64,000 nucleotides of DNA from Devosia sp. FJ2-5-3 (GTDB lineage Bacteria; Pseudomonadota; Alphaproteobacteria; Rhizobiales; Devosiaceae), in contig NZ_CP104007.1 in the NCBI RefSeq assembly GCF_029201545.1, positions 3,010,501 through 3,074,500 of the forward strand, in the 5' to 3' direction. Positions 37,376 through 47,091 of the stretch are shown one piece after another; the stretch's first letter is position 1, and each line of letters opens with the position of its first letter. Made by a program: the position numbers and the translations under genes. The notes below the pieces were generated by a model. It ran no database searches. It was not told where the DNA came from and saw only the letters and a program-made list of their open reading frames with translations.

Positions 37376-38860
37376 ATGGCTGAGATCGCACGGCTCCACC
37401 CTGCCGAAGACAAATCCTTCCGCGTCGCTCCCCACAATGTGGAGGCAGAACAGGCTCTGCTGGGCGCCATACTGATCAACAATGAAGCGTTTTACCGCGT
37501 AGCGGACTTTCTCGAGCCCGAGCACTTCTACGAGCCGGTGCACCGGAACATCTACGAGATCACGGGCAAGATCATCCGCGCCGGCAAATCCGCCGACCCT
37601 ACCACCATCAAGACGCATTTGCCGGACCAGCTGCTGCCGGAAATGACGATGGCGCAATATCTGGCGCGTCTGGCCGCCGAGGCCACGACCGTCATCAACG
37701 CCGCCGACTATGGTCAGGCGATCTACGACCTGGCCATCCGGCGGAACCTGATCCTCGTAGGCGAAGAGATGGTGACGGTCGCCTATGATTCGGACGTCGA
37801 AATGACGCCGAACAAGCAGATCGAAAAGGTCGAGGGCGAACTCTTCCAACTCGCCGAGAAGGGCCGTTATGACGGCGGCTTCCTCAGCTTCGGCACGGCG
37901 CTCAACGCTTCGATCAAGATGGCAGGGGAAGCCTTCCAGCGCGATGGCGGCCTCTCAGGCGTGGCGACGGCGCTGCACGACCTCGACCGCCAGATGGGCG
38001 GGCTGCAGCGCTCGGACTTGATCGTGCTCGCCGGCCGCCCGGCCATGGGCAAGACCTCACTCGTGACCAATATCGCCTACAACGTTGCCAGCGCCTGGAA
38101 GGGCGAGGTAACGCCGGACGGACACAACAAGACCGTCGATGGCGGGATCGTGGGCTTTTTCAGCCTTGAAATGAGCTCCGAGCAGCTGGCGACACGTATT
38201 CTGGCGGAACAGGCCGAGGTTTCGTCTTCCGATATCCGCCGCGGCCGCATCCACGACAGCCAATTTGCCAAGCTGGTCGACGTCTCCAACATGATGAGCA
38301 AGGTCCCGCTGTATATCGATGACACCGGCGGCCTGAGCGTCGCCCAGCTGGCGGCTCGAGCGCGGCGCCTCAAGCGCCAGAAGGGGCTCGATCTGCTCAT
38401 CGTGGACTATTTGCAACTGCTTTCGGGCTCGTCGAAAGCCTCGAGCCAGAACCGCGTGCAGGAACTGACCGAAATCACCACGACGCTCAAGGCGCTGGCC
38501 AAGGAACTGGAAGTGCCGGTGATTGCGCTCTCCCAGCTCTCCCGCCAGGTCGAGCAGCGCGACGACAAGCATCCGCAACTGGCGGATTTGCGCGAATCGG
38601 GTTCTATCGAGCAGGACGCCGACGTGGTGATGTTCGTGTATCGCGAGGAATACTACCTCAAGAACAAGGAGCCCAAAGAGGGCACGCCAGAACACATCAC
38701 CTGGCAAGGGGAAATGGAACAGGTGCACGGCAAGGCCGAGGTCATCATCGCCAAGCAGCGCCACGGCCCCACGGGTACGGTGCAATTGAGCTTCGAGGCG
38801 CAGTATACCCGCTTCGGCAATCTGGCCAGGGCAGACTATCTGCCAGAACGCATGGAATAA
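37376..38860 (+). CDS. dnaB: Replicative DNA helicase
   Basis: A 494-residue ring helicase that unwinds DNA ahead of the replisome. The N-terminal domain (VAPHNVEAEQALLGAIL at about 17-33) precedes the RecA-like motor: Walker A GRPAMGKT (220-227), FFSLEMSSEQLATRIL, Walker B LLIVDYLQLL and the arginine-finger region DLRESGSIEQDADVVMF. A short insertion (WKGEVTPDGHNKTVDGG) after Walker A is common in Rhizobiales. ATG 37376 has GAGGA upstream; an extension to 37334 is not conserved in the family. No intein is present. Confidence 0.95.
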   Translation: MAEIARLHPAEDKSFRVAPHNVEAEQALLGAILINNEAFYRVADFLEPEHFYEPVHRNIYEITGKIIRAGKSADPTTIKTHLPDQLLPEMTMAQYLARLAAEATTVINAADYGQAIYDLAIRRNLILVGEEMVTVAYDSDVEMTPNKQIEKVEGELFQLAEKGRYDGGFLSFGTALNASIKMAGEAFQRDGGLSGVATALHDLDRQMGGLQRSDLIVLAGRPAMGKTSLVTNIAYNVASAWKGEVTPDGHNKTVDGGIVGFFSLEMSSEQLATRILAEQAEVSSSDIRRGRIHDSQFAKLVDVSNMMSKVPLYIDDTGGLSVAQLAARARRLKRQKGLDLLIVDYLQLLSGSSKASSQNRVQELTEITTTLKALAKELEVPVIALSQLSRQVEQRDDKHPQLADLRESGSIEQDADVVMFVYREEYYLKNKEPKEGTPEHITWQGEMEQVHGKAEVIIAKQRHGPTGTVQLSFEAQYTRFGNLARADYLPERME

Positions 38861-38862
38861 GA

Positions 38863-39990
38863 ATGAAGCTGACCTCTGGGCTTGGTGGCCAGTTGACCGT
38901 AGATCTGGGTGCGCTGGCCAAGAATTGGCGCGCCCTCGACAAGGTGAGTGCAGGGGCGCTCACAGCCAGCGTGGTCAAGGCCGACGCCTATGGCACAGGC
39001 ATCGAAATGGCCAGCAAGGCACTTTACGCGGCCGGCGCACGGTTCTTCTTCGTGGCGACGCCCGACGAGGGAATTGCCGTGCGCACGACCCTGCCCGATG
39101 CCCATATCTTCGTGCTCGGCGGGCTCTATCCAGGCGCGGCCAATCTCTATATCCGCCAGAGCCTGATGCCTGTGATCGGCTCGATGGACATGCTGGAAGA
39201 ATGGCTGGCCAAATGCGTGGAACGCAACGAGGCCTATCCTAGCGCCTTTCACTTCGACACCGGCATGAACCGGCTGGGATTCCGTCTCAACGAGGCCGTA
39301 CTGGTTCGCGAACGCATCGAGCGCCTGGGTTATGCGCCGCAGATGGTCATGAGCCATCTGGCGTGTTCTGACATTCCGAACCACGAGAAAAACCGCACGC
39401 AGCTTGCCCTGTTCGGCTCGGTGCTCAACCAGTTCCCCGGCATACCCGCTTCGCTGGCCAATTCCGCCGGCATGATGACGGGCCGCGACTATCACTTCCA
39501 GATGGTCCGACCCGGGATTGCCCTCTATGGCGGGCGAGCCGTCAACGGGCGCAAGAATCCCATGGCCAATGTGGTGACGCTGCATGTGCCGGTCCTGCAG
39601 GTGAAAGAAGCGCGGACCGGAGAGTCGGTGGGCTATGGCGCAAGCTATTCGCTGTCGCGCGACAGCCGTCTGGCGATCCTCGGACATGGCTATGCCGACG
39701 GGTTCTTCCGCTCGCTGTCCGCGACCAACCAGCGGCCCGGTGGAAAGGTGTTCTTACGCGGCAAGCTCTGTCCCATCGTCGGCAAGATCTCTATGGATCT
39801 TTCGATCGTCGACATTACCGAACTCGGGCCGAACCTGCCAAAGCCGGGTGAAGGTGCCGAGGTCATCGGCCCCAATATCAGTGTCGACGACCAGGCCGAT
39901 GCAGCTGGCACGATCGGCTATGAACTGCTCACGGCGCTCAAGGGGCGATATACGCGGAACTATGTCGGAGACGGGTATCTGCCGGAGTAA
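38863..39990 (+). CDS. alr: Alanine racemase
   Basis: A 375-residue PLP enzyme supplying D-alanine for peptidoglycan. K39 in VVKADAYGTG binds the cofactor and the second catalytic Tyr lies in VGYGASYSLS. FDTGMNRLGFR and SMDLSIVDITEL are further family blocks. It starts two bases after the dnaB stop; dnaB-alr-radA is a conserved alphaproteobacterial order. Confidence 0.95.
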   Translation: MKLTSGLGGQLTVDLGALAKNWRALDKVSAGALTASVVKADAYGTGIEMASKALYAAGARFFFVATPDEGIAVRTTLPDAHIFVLGGLYPGAANLYIRQSLMPVIGSMDMLEEWLAKCVERNEAYPSAFHFDTGMNRLGFRLNEAVLVRERIERLGYAPQMVMSHLACSDIPNHEKNRTQLALFGSVLNQFPGIPASLANSAGMMTGRDYHFQMVRPGIALYGGRAVNGRKNPMANVVTLHVPVLQVKEARTGESVGYGASYSLSRDSRLAILGHGYADGFFRSLSATNQRPGGKVFLRGKLCPIVGKISMDLSIVDITELGPNLPKPGEGAEVIGPNISVDDQADAAGTIGYELLTALKGRYTRNYVGDGYLPE

Positions 39991-40057
39991 TCGCTCTGGC
40001 CGCGCCAGTTCTCTATTTGTTCTTGCACCACCTCCCCTGCCCTGCTAGCGTTCCTCA

Positions 40058-40609
40058 ATGAGTGGTTCGGGGCATCGGCGCTATGTCATCCTGTTGCGGG
40101 CGATCGGGCCGGTGACGCATCGGCTGATGTCGATGGCGGGGTGGTGCGACGCTGCCGAGAAGGCGGAATTTCAAGGCGCGGCAACGTTCGGGAACACGGG
40201 CAACATGCTCGCCGATTTTCAGGGATCGGAAGGCGCGGCAGCCGAAGCGATGATCAAAGTGCTGCGTGGTTTTGGGCTGGGCGAAAATGTCGTTCCCATC
40301 GTGCGGCCGATATCGGTCCTGACGATGCTCGCCGAGGCACTCGACGCGGACGTTGCCGACCCCAGTCAGGCGGCGGTGTATTTTTTTGCGACCGCCCAGC
40401 CAGATTTTTCCTGGCTGAAGGACCATGATGGGCCCGAGCGCATCCGGATAGTAAACGAACACCTCGTTGTCGATTTCACCCGGGACGCCAACAAGTCGGG
40501 CCGGTTGATCCGGCAGATAGAAAAGAACTGCGGCGTCTCCACGGCGCGAAACTGGAATACAGTGCGCGGGCTGGCCAAGCTGGCCGCGGCGCAAGGGAAA
40601 ATGAACTAA
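40058..40609 (+). CDS. DUF1697-family protein
   Basis: A 183-residue protein with the DUF1697 pattern: RYVILLRAIGPVTHRLMSMAG at the start, TFGNTGNMLADF (equivalent to the family's TYIQSGNVVF), and a C-terminal helix ending GVSTARNWNTVRGLAKLA, close to the family's 'TTRNWNTV.KL'. Function is not established. Its TAA is followed directly by the GTG start of radA, so the two are probably co-translated. Confidence 0.82.
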   Translation: MSGSGHRRYVILLRAIGPVTHRLMSMAGWCDAAEKAEFQGAATFGNTGNMLADFQGSEGAAAEAMIKVLRGFGLGENVVPIVRPISVLTMLAEALDADVADPSQAAVYFFATAQPDFSWLKDHDGPERIRIVNEHLVVDFTRDANKSGRLIRQIEKNCGVSTARNWNTVRGLAKLAAAQGKMN

Positions 40610-42010
40610 GTGGCCAAGATCCGCACAAACTTCGTCTGCCAGTCCTGCGGTGCGGTTTCGACCCGATGGCAGGGACGCTGCGATGCCTGCGGCGAGTGGA
40701 ACACCATTGTCGAGGAGATAGCCGATTCGGGCGTCGGAGCTGGACCCAAAGCTGCGAAATCGAATGGCCGGCCGGCCAATCTGGTGCCGCTGGCGGGCGA
40801 GACGGAAAGCGCGGCCCGCGTCGTTACCGGCATGGTCGAACTGGATCGGGTGACCGGTGGCGGTTTTGTCAAAGGGTCAGCACTGCTGGTCGGCGGGGAT
40901 CCGGGGATCGGCAAGTCCACGCTTCTCCTGCAGTCGGCCGCAGCCCTTGCAGGTCAAGGCAAGCGGGTCATCTATGTATCGGGCGAAGAAGCGGTGGCGC
41001 AGGTGCGCCTAAGAGCGCAGCGGCTGGGCCTGGGCGATGCCGATGTGCTGCTGGCGGCCGAAACCAATGTGGAAATCATTCTCGCCACCCTCGAAAATGG
41101 TCCGCCGCCTGACCTCGTGATCATCGATTCCATCCAGACATTATGGACGGATCGCGTGGACAGCGCGCCGGGCACGGTGACCCAGGTCCGCACCTCGGCC
41201 CAGGCGCTGACGCGGTTCGCAAAAAAGAGCGGCGCAGCGGTGGTCCTGGTAGGACACGTGACCAAGGACGGGCAGATCGCCGGACCGCGCGTGGTCGAGC
41301 ACATGGTCGACGCCGTACTTTACTTCGAGGGTGACAGCAGCCACACGTTTCGCATTCTGCGGGGGGTAAAGAACCGGTATGGCGCGACCGACGAGATAGG
41401 CGTTTTCGCCATGACCGAGCGGGGCCTGGAGCAGGTCGCCAATCCATCTGCCCTGTTCCTCGACCAACGCGACCGGGACGCGGCCGGTTCGGCGGTGTTT
41501 GCGGGTGTCGAAGGCACGCGCCCGATCCTTATCGAGATCCAGGCGCTGGTGGCCCCCTCCCCGCTCGGCAATCCGCGCCGGGCTGTGGTGGGCTGGGATT
41601 CATCAAGGCTCTCGATGGTGCTGGCGGTGCTCGAGACCCGCTGCGGCGTGCGGATCGGGGCCAATGATATCTATCTCAATGTCGCCGGCGGGCTGAAGAT
41701 CAACGAGCCAGCAGCCGATCTGGCGGTGGCGGCGGCACTCATCTCGTCGCTCACCGGGGCGGCCCTTCCGCCAGAGGCAGTGTTTTTCGGCGAGATTTCG
41801 CTGGCAGGCGGCATCAGGCCGGTGTCGCACAGCGCGCTGCGGTTGCGGGAAGCCCAGAAGCTGGGGTTCAAATCGGTCACGACGGGGCGGGTTGGCGGGG
41901 CCGACAAGAGCCCAGGCCTGGAGATAACCGAATATTCCCAGCTCGCCGACATGGTCAGCCGCATCGCGGCCAATGGCAAGATGCCGGTGGCTGAGGAAGA
42001 CAGCTGGTAA
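40610..42010 (+). CDS. radA: DNA repair protein RadA
   Basis: A 466-residue RecA-like ATPase that drives branch migration during recombinational repair. The zinc finger is C10, C13, C24 and C27 (CQSCG...CDACG). Walker A GGDPGIGKST lies at 95-104, the RadA motif VKNRYGATDEIG at about 250, and a Lon-like C-terminal domain follows (FFGEISLAGGIRPVSHSALRLREAQKLG). Start GTG, directly after the upstream stop codon. Confidence 0.96.
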   Translation: MAKIRTNFVCQSCGAVSTRWQGRCDACGEWNTIVEEIADSGVGAGPKAAKSNGRPANLVPLAGETESAARVVTGMVELDRVTGGGFVKGSALLVGGDPGIGKSTLLLQSAAALAGQGKRVIYVSGEEAVAQVRLRAQRLGLGDADVLLAAETNVEIILATLENGPPPDLVIIDSIQTLWTDRVDSAPGTVTQVRTSAQALTRFAKKSGAAVVLVGHVTKDGQIAGPRVVEHMVDAVLYFEGDSSHTFRILRGVKNRYGATDEIGVFAMTERGLEQVANPSALFLDQRDRDAAGSAVFAGVEGTRPILIEIQALVAPSPLGNPRRAVVGWDSSRLSMVLAVLETRCGVRIGANDIYLNVAGGLKINEPAADLAVAAALISSLTGAALPPEAVFFGEISLAGGIRPVSHSALRLREAQKLGFKSVTTGRVGGADKSPGLEITEYSQLADMVSRIAANGKMPVAEEDSW

Positions 42011-42184
42011 ACAATTGGTTTATGGGAAGAACGGCGTCGTTGGCTTCGCTTACCCTTGGCAGCCGGATTTAAAGCGGCTAAAGGTCGCCCATAGGGCGGA
42101 CCGAGCCTGCAAATTCGGGCCGCACGCAGCGGTTCTTGCATCCGGTGCGTTGCCGATCCTGAAAACGGAACTGGGCGAGAACAT

Positions 42185-42805
42185 ATGCTGACTGCGTTCG
42201 ACGTTGGTGTTGGTGTGCTGGTGCTGATCTCGGCAATCCTGGCCACAGCGCGCGGATTGACCCGAGAAGTGCTGTCGCTGGCCACCTGGGCCGGTTCAGC
42301 CGCTATCGCGGTCTACATGTATCTCTACCACCCCGACATCGCCCAGCAGTATATCGCCGAGGAGATCGTGGCTAATATCGCCACTGTGGTGGTCAGCTTC
42401 ATTGTGGCGCTGATCGTGCTGCACCTGCTCACCATGCGCATTGCCGATTTCGTGGTCGACAGCCGGATAGGGCCGATCGACCGCACTCTGGGCTTTGTCT
42501 TCGGCGTCTTGCGCGGTGTGCTGATCGCCATCGTCATCACCATTTTCGGTGTCTGGCTACTCGGCACCAATCTGCCGGAATGGGCGCGCAATTCGCAGTC
42601 GCTGCCCTATCTCCAGAACATGGGCGACACGCTTATTTCCATGCTGCCCGAGGGACTGGAGCAGCAGGTCACCGATATTATCAAGGGAGGCGGTGCCGAT
42701 CTGACCGCCGATCCGCAGCCGGTCGAGGGCGGCCCCGCTGATGCCACGCTTGACGGCACAGTGGACCCGACTGAAGCGCCGCTTGAAGGAGCTGCGACCA
42801 ACTAG
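42185..42805 (+). CDS. cvpA: CvpA-family membrane protein
   Basis: A 206-residue protein with four membrane helices (about 5-20, 30-48, 61-80, 100-125) and the CvpA motif ATARGLTREVLSLATWAGSAA. The tail from residue 150 is Pro/Asp/Glu-rich. CvpA is linked to colicin V export and envelope stress, and usually precedes purF, as here. A TGCGGGC-TCT-GCCCGCA hairpin lies just after the stop. Confidence 0.9.
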   Translation: MLTAFDVGVGVLVLISAILATARGLTREVLSLATWAGSAAIAVYMYLYHPDIAQQYIAEEIVANIATVVVSFIVALIVLHLLTMRIADFVVDSRIGPIDRTLGFVFGVLRGVLIAIVITIFGVWLLGTNLPEWARNSQSLPYLQNMGDTLISMLPEGLEQQVTDIIKGGGADLTADPQPVEGGPADATLDGTVDPTEAPLEGAATN

Positions 42806-42810
42806 TTTTC

Positions 42811-42827
42811 TGCGGGCTCTGCCCGCA
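42811..42827 (+). terminator. Short hairpin between cvpA and purF
   Basis: TGCGGGC and GCCCGCA form a 7-bp stem with a 3-base loop right after cvpA, without a T run. It may reduce read-through or protect the cvpA mRNA end; a full terminator is doubtful. Confidence 0.25.
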
Positions 42828-42948
42828 GCAAGGCTGCTGCCTGAAAGTGTCATTGGTGGCAGAGCAGGAAATGCGATATTGGCGGGCAGAGTGATCGACC
42901 GGCAGGGCGATCCGCTTCCTATTCGAAGCCAGTATTCGCGCCAAGTGC

Positions 42949-44451
42949 ATGGAGAGCACGGTGAACCACCCGAGCGACGATGATTTCGATCTCAACGGCG
43001 ACACGCTGCATGAAGAATGCGGCGTGTTTGGCATTTTGGGGCACCCCGATGCCTCGGCACTGACGGCGCTGGGTCTGCATGCCTTGCAGCACCGCGGCCA
43101 GGAAGCGGCCGGTATCGTCTCGTTCGATGGCCGCCAGTTCCACCAGGAAAAGCGTATGGGGCTGGTTGGGGATCACTATACCGACCCGGTCCTGTTGGCC
43201 AAGCTGGCCGGTTCAATGGCCATCGGTCACACCCGCTATTCGACCACGGGCGAAGTGGCACTGCGCAATGTCCAGCCGCTCTTTGCCGAACTGGAAGATG
43301 GCGGCATTGCCATTGCCCACAACGGCAATTTCACGAACGGGCTGACGCTGCGCAAGCAGATCATCGCCACCGGGGCGATCTGCCAGTCCACTTCCGATAC
43401 GGAAGTGGTGCTGCATCTGATCGCACGGTCGCGCCATGCGTCGACCACCGACCGCTTCATCGATGCCATCCGGCAGATGGAAGGCGGCTATGCCATGTTG
43501 GCGATGACCCGCACCAAACTGATCGCCGCGCGAGACCCCGTGGGCATTCGCCCGCTGGTCATGGGCGATCTCGACGGCAAGCCGATCTTCTGCTCGGAGA
43601 CATGCGCGCTCGACATCATCGGCGCCAAATATGTACGCGATGTCGAAAATGGCGAAGTGATCATCTGCGAGATTCAGCCGGATGGCTCCATCTCCATCGA
43701 CGCCCGCAAGCCGGCGCGACAAGTGCCCGAGCGCCCGTGCCTGTTCGAATACGTCTATTTCGCCCGCCCAGACAGCATGGTCTCGGGTCGCAGTGTCTAC
43801 ACAGCGCGCAAGAACATGGGCATCAATCTCGCCAAGGAAGCGCCGGTCGAGGCCGATGTCGTGGTTCCCGTGCCCGATGGCGGAACGCCGGCGGCAATTG
43901 GTTATGCCCAACAGAGCGGTATCCCTTTTGAACTCGGGATCATCCGGAACCACTATGTGGGCCGGACCTTTATCGAGCCGACCCAGCAAATCCGCGCCTT
44001 TGGCGTCAAGCTCAAACACTCGGCCAACCGCGCCGAAATCGAAGGCAAGCGCGTCGTCTTGATCGATGATTCCATCGTGCGCGGGACGACTTCGGTGAAG
44101 ATCATCCAGATGATGCGCGATGCCGGGGCCACAGAGGTGCATATCCGCGTGGCCAGCCCGATGATCTTCCATTCGGATTATTATGGCATCGACACGCCTG
44201 ATCCGGACAAGCTGCTGGCAAACCAGTATGCCGACCTCGATGCGATGTGCCGGTTCATCGGGGCGGACTCACTGCAGTTCCTCTCCATCGATGGTCTTTA
44301 TCAGGCCGTGGGCGGCGAGACTCGCAATCCACGCGCGCCGCAATTTACCGACCACTATTTCACTGGCGACTATCCGACGCAGTTGACTGATCTGGGAGGC
44401 CGGACAATGAACGACCCCAAGCAGATCTCTCTTCTCAAGGAAGCCGGTTAA
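42949..44451 (+). CDS. purF: Amidophosphoribosyltransferase
   Basis: A 500-residue enzyme for the first step of purine synthesis, joining glutamine-derived ammonia to PRPP. C24 in EECGVFG becomes the N-terminal nucleophile after propeptide removal, and GLHALQHRGQEAAG follows. The phosphoribosyltransferase part has VVPVPDGGTPAAIGYAQ and the PRPP loop VVLIDDSIVRGTTS. A GTG at 42961 with GGAGAG upstream is an alternative start giving a shorter propeptide. The stop overlaps the next start by one base. Confidence 0.96.
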   Translation: MESTVNHPSDDDFDLNGDTLHEECGVFGILGHPDASALTALGLHALQHRGQEAAGIVSFDGRQFHQEKRMGLVGDHYTDPVLLAKLAGSMAIGHTRYSTTGEVALRNVQPLFAELEDGGIAIAHNGNFTNGLTLRKQIIATGAICQSTSDTEVVLHLIARSRHASTTDRFIDAIRQMEGGYAMLAMTRTKLIAARDPVGIRPLVMGDLDGKPIFCSETCALDIIGAKYVRDVENGEVIICEIQPDGSISIDARKPARQVPERPCLFEYVYFARPDSMVSGRSVYTARKNMGINLAKEAPVEADVVVPVPDGGTPAAIGYAQQSGIPFELGIIRNHYVGRTFIEPTQQIRAFGVKLKHSANRAEIEGKRVVLIDDSIVRGTTSVKIIQMMRDAGATEVHIRVASPMIFHSDYYGIDTPDPDKLLANQYADLDAMCRFIGADSLQFLSIDGLYQAVGGETRNPRAPQFTDHYFTGDYPTQLTDLGGRTMNDPKQISLLKEAG

Positions 44452-45185
44452 TGACTGACAGCAAAGAACTTTCCGGCAAGGTCGTTCTGGTCACCGGAGC
44501 ATCGCGCGGCATTGGCTACCAAGCCGCGCTGGAAGCAGCCCGACGCGGCGCGCACGTGATTGCCGTGGCACGCACCGTTGGCGGCCTCGAAGAGCTTGAC
44601 GACGAGATCCAGGGGGTCGGCGCATCTTCCACGCTGGTGCCGCTCGATCTGCGTGACGGCGATGCCATCGACCGACTCGGTGCGGCCATTTTCGAGCGCT
44701 GGGGCCATCTGGATGGCCTGGTGGCGAATGCTGGGCTGCTCGGTGTCCTGAGCCCGGTGGCGCATATCAAGCCCGATGAATTTGACAAGGTTCTGGCCGT
44801 GAATGTCACGGCCAATTATCGCCTGCTGCGTTCCCTGGATCTGCTGCTGCGGCAATCCGAGGCCGGGCGGGCGGTGTTCGTCTCATCGGGCGCAGCCCGG
44901 TCTGCAAAGCCATTCTGGGGGCTCTATGCCGCAACCAAGGCAGCACTCGACGCCATGGTAAAGTCCTATGCGGGCGAATTGAGCCAATCCAGTGTGAAGG
45001 CAAACATCTTCTACCCCGGCGCCGTGCGCACGGCTATGCGCGCCAAGGCTATGCCGGGAGAGGACCCAAAGACCCTGCCTCAGCCGAGCGAGATTGCGCC
45101 GGCGCTGATCGACCTCTTGAGTCCAGGACTGACGGAGAACGGCAAGCTGTTCGATGTCACCACCGGCAAGTTCGGCGAACTCTGA
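44451..45185 (+). CDS. SDR-family NAD(P)-dependent oxidoreductase
   Basis: A 244-residue Rossmann-fold enzyme. TGASRGIG (15-22) binds the nucleotide, NAG is at 93-95, and S146, Y159 and K163 form the catalytic set. The pattern resembles the YciK subgroup (FERWGHLDGLVANAGLLG). The substrate is not known. Its ATG uses the last base of the purF stop, so it is likely co-transcribed with purF and the GNAT gene. Confidence 0.9.
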   Translation: MTDSKELSGKVVLVTGASRGIGYQAALEAARRGAHVIAVARTVGGLEELDDEIQGVGASSTLVPLDLRDGDAIDRLGAAIFERWGHLDGLVANAGLLGVLSPVAHIKPDEFDKVLAVNVTANYRLLRSLDLLLRQSEAGRAVFVSSGAARSAKPFWGLYAATKAALDAMVKSYAGELSQSSVKANIFYPGAVRTAMRAKAMPGEDPKTLPQPSEIAPALIDLLSPGLTENGKLFDVTTGKFGEL

Positions 45186-45188
45186 CCC

Positions 45189-45788
45189 ATGGTGACCCTT
45201 CGTCCCTATCAAGACAGCGATCTCGACGCGCTTTACGAGATTTGTCTGGTTACCGGGGACGCAGGAAAAGATGCCAGTGCCCTGCACAATGATCCGCAGC
45301 TGATCGGGCATCTCTATTCGGCACCCTACGCGGTAATCGAGCCCGACAACGTTCTTGTCGCCGAGGACGCAGGGGGCGTAGCAGGCTATATCGTGGGCAC
45401 CTATGACACCTTGGCTTTCGCCGAAAAGCTTGAGGCCGAGTGGTGGCCCGCCCTGAGGCAACGCTATGCTGACCCGGCCGGGCTGACACAGGCGGATCGG
45501 CTTCGGGTCGAGGCGATCATGCGGCCGCACGTCTCGCCGGCAGAGCTGGTGGCGGCGTACCCAGCTCATATTCACATGAACCTGCTGGCCCGCCTTCGCG
45601 GACAGGGTGTAGGCACAGGCCTGTTGTCCGCATGGCGCGACCAGGCGCGGATCAGTGAGGTGAAAGGCATTCACCTTGGCGCCAGCGCCAGCAACGCTGG
45701 CGGCGTCGCCTTCTGGACGAAGAGTGGCTTCGTTCCTCAAATGACGCTCGGCTCAACTGTGTGGTTCGGCATGCACCTGAGCGAATAG
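45189..45788 (+). CDS. GNAT-family N-acetyltransferase
   Basis: A 199-residue acetyltransferase. VTLRPYQDSDLDALYEICL opens the fold, and the acetyl-CoA binding turn is RLRGQGVGTGLLSAW. A core beta strand with HLGASASNAGGVAFWTKSGF follows, the usual GNAT ending. The acceptor is unknown. It sits three bases after the SDR gene. Confidence 0.88.
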   Translation: MVTLRPYQDSDLDALYEICLVTGDAGKDASALHNDPQLIGHLYSAPYAVIEPDNVLVAEDAGGVAGYIVGTYDTLAFAEKLEAEWWPALRQRYADPAGLTQADRLRVEAIMRPHVSPAELVAAYPAHIHMNLLARLRGQGVGTGLLSAWRDQARISEVKGIHLGASASNAGGVAFWTKSGFVPQMTLGSTVWFGMHLSE

Positions 45789-45920
45789 GCGGCACTTTTG
45801 GGCGTTGGGCGCATCGATCGGTTGCGTCATACCAACGACAGATTGCCGGATACAAATTTACCTTCCAGTTCTGACCGAGACTGGCAATTACGCACCGGCC
45901 AGCGACAATCGAGGCCCTTA

Positions 45921-47057
45921 TTGTACGTCGACCAAACATCCCTCCTGCTGGCACTTGGCTTTGCTGCCTTTGCGCTGTCGACGACGCTGTTCATAAGCTG
46001 GCTTTCGTCGCGTAGTGATCATTATCTCCTGACCTGGGCCGCTGGCGCCGGCATAATGATGCTGGCCTTCGCGGCTTTTTCGGTCAATGCCGTCGACCAC
46101 CGGCCTGCCCTGTTGTGGCTGTCCAACATGCTGCTGACAGGTGGTTTCGTGGTTTTCTATGGGGCGACCGCCCTGTTCACCGAAGGACGACTGCCGCGTC
46201 AGAGGGTCGGAAACATTGCCCTCGTCGCTCTGAGCCTTATTTCGCTGCCCTTCGCATTGGGCCTGGACGCGCTCGGTGCGATGCTCGGCAATATCGCCAA
46301 TGCCGTGTTGCTGATCTTTGCGGCGCGCAAATTCTGGAGCGGCCGCGCCGAAGCCCCCGTCTGGGTGGGCGGTATCTCCGCGCTTTATTCCATTACCGCG
46401 CTATCCTTCATTCCCTGCGCGGTGATGATCTATCTCAAGGGGCCGCTCGTGCTGTCGGCGGCGCCGAGCGGCTGGGCAGAAGACCTCAATTCCATCGTGG
46501 GACTTGTCGCCATCACCAGTATCGGTGCGATGTCGCTGGCGCTCAATCAGGCCCGTACGGCCCGACGGCATCGCGAGGAGGCCTATACGGACCAGCTAAC
46601 GGGGTTGTTGAACCGACGCGCGCTCTTCGAGCGCTTTGTCGCGGGGCATAGCGGGGAACCGGCGGCAGCGCTGATCATGGACCTCGACCATTTCAAGGCT
46701 ATCAACGACCGACATGGGCACCATATGGGCGACGAGGTGCTCCGGCACTTCGCTACTGTGGTCCGTCAAAGCCTGGGCACCAACGGTGTGGCTGCACGCC
46801 TCGGCGGCGAGGAATTTGTCGTCATACTCGCCAATGCCACACCCGACAGGGCCTCTGCGGTCGCAGAGAGTATCAGGGCAGAGTTTGCGGCCGGTGGGGT
46901 GGAAAGTGATGCTGGACTTGTCCAGACGAGTGTCAGCGTCGGCATCGCCTTCAAAAGGAGCGGCGAAACACTCGATCGGCTACTCAGCCGGGCCGACGAG
47001 GCTCTCTATAGGGCCAAGGAAGACGGTCGCAATCGGGTCGTGATTGCAGACAGGTAA
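45921..47057 (+). CDS. Diguanylate cyclase, membrane-bound, lacking an I-site
   Basis: A 378-residue inner-membrane protein with six to seven helices in residues 6-205 and a C-terminal GGDEF domain. DQLTGLLNR (224-232), DLDHFKAIND and GGEEF (295-299) show an active cyclase. No RxxD stands five residues before GGEEF, so product inhibition of the usual kind is not expected. The TTG at 45921 is chosen because GAGG lies six bases before it and the protein then begins at the first helix; the frame opens earlier at 45798 but reads low-quality sequence. A bidirectional terminator follows. Confidence 0.85.
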   Translation: MYVDQTSLLLALGFAAFALSTTLFISWLSSRSDHYLLTWAAGAGIMMLAFAAFSVNAVDHRPALLWLSNMLLTGGFVVFYGATALFTEGRLPRQRVGNIALVALSLISLPFALGLDALGAMLGNIANAVLLIFAARKFWSGRAEAPVWVGGISALYSITALSFIPCAVMIYLKGPLVLSAAPSGWAEDLNSIVGLVAITSIGAMSLALNQARTARRHREEAYTDQLTGLLNRRALFERFVAGHSGEPAAALIMDLDHFKAINDRHGHHMGDEVLRHFATVVRQSLGTNGVAARLGGEEFVVILANATPDRASAVAESIRAEFAAGGVESDAGLVQTSVSVGIAFKRSGETLDRLLSRADEALYRAKEDGRNRVVIADR

Positions 47058-47060
47058 AAA

Positions 47061-47089
47061 AGGCTGCCCCCGAAGGCAGCCTCTTTTTT
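47061..47089. terminator. Bidirectional terminator between GGDEF and CBS-protein genes
   Basis: AGGCTGCC and GGCAGCCT pair around CCCGAA, with a T run on both strands (TTTTTT to the right, AAAAAA to the left). It sits in the 34-base gap between convergent genes and can serve both. Confidence 0.88.
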
Positions 47090-47091
47090 GT

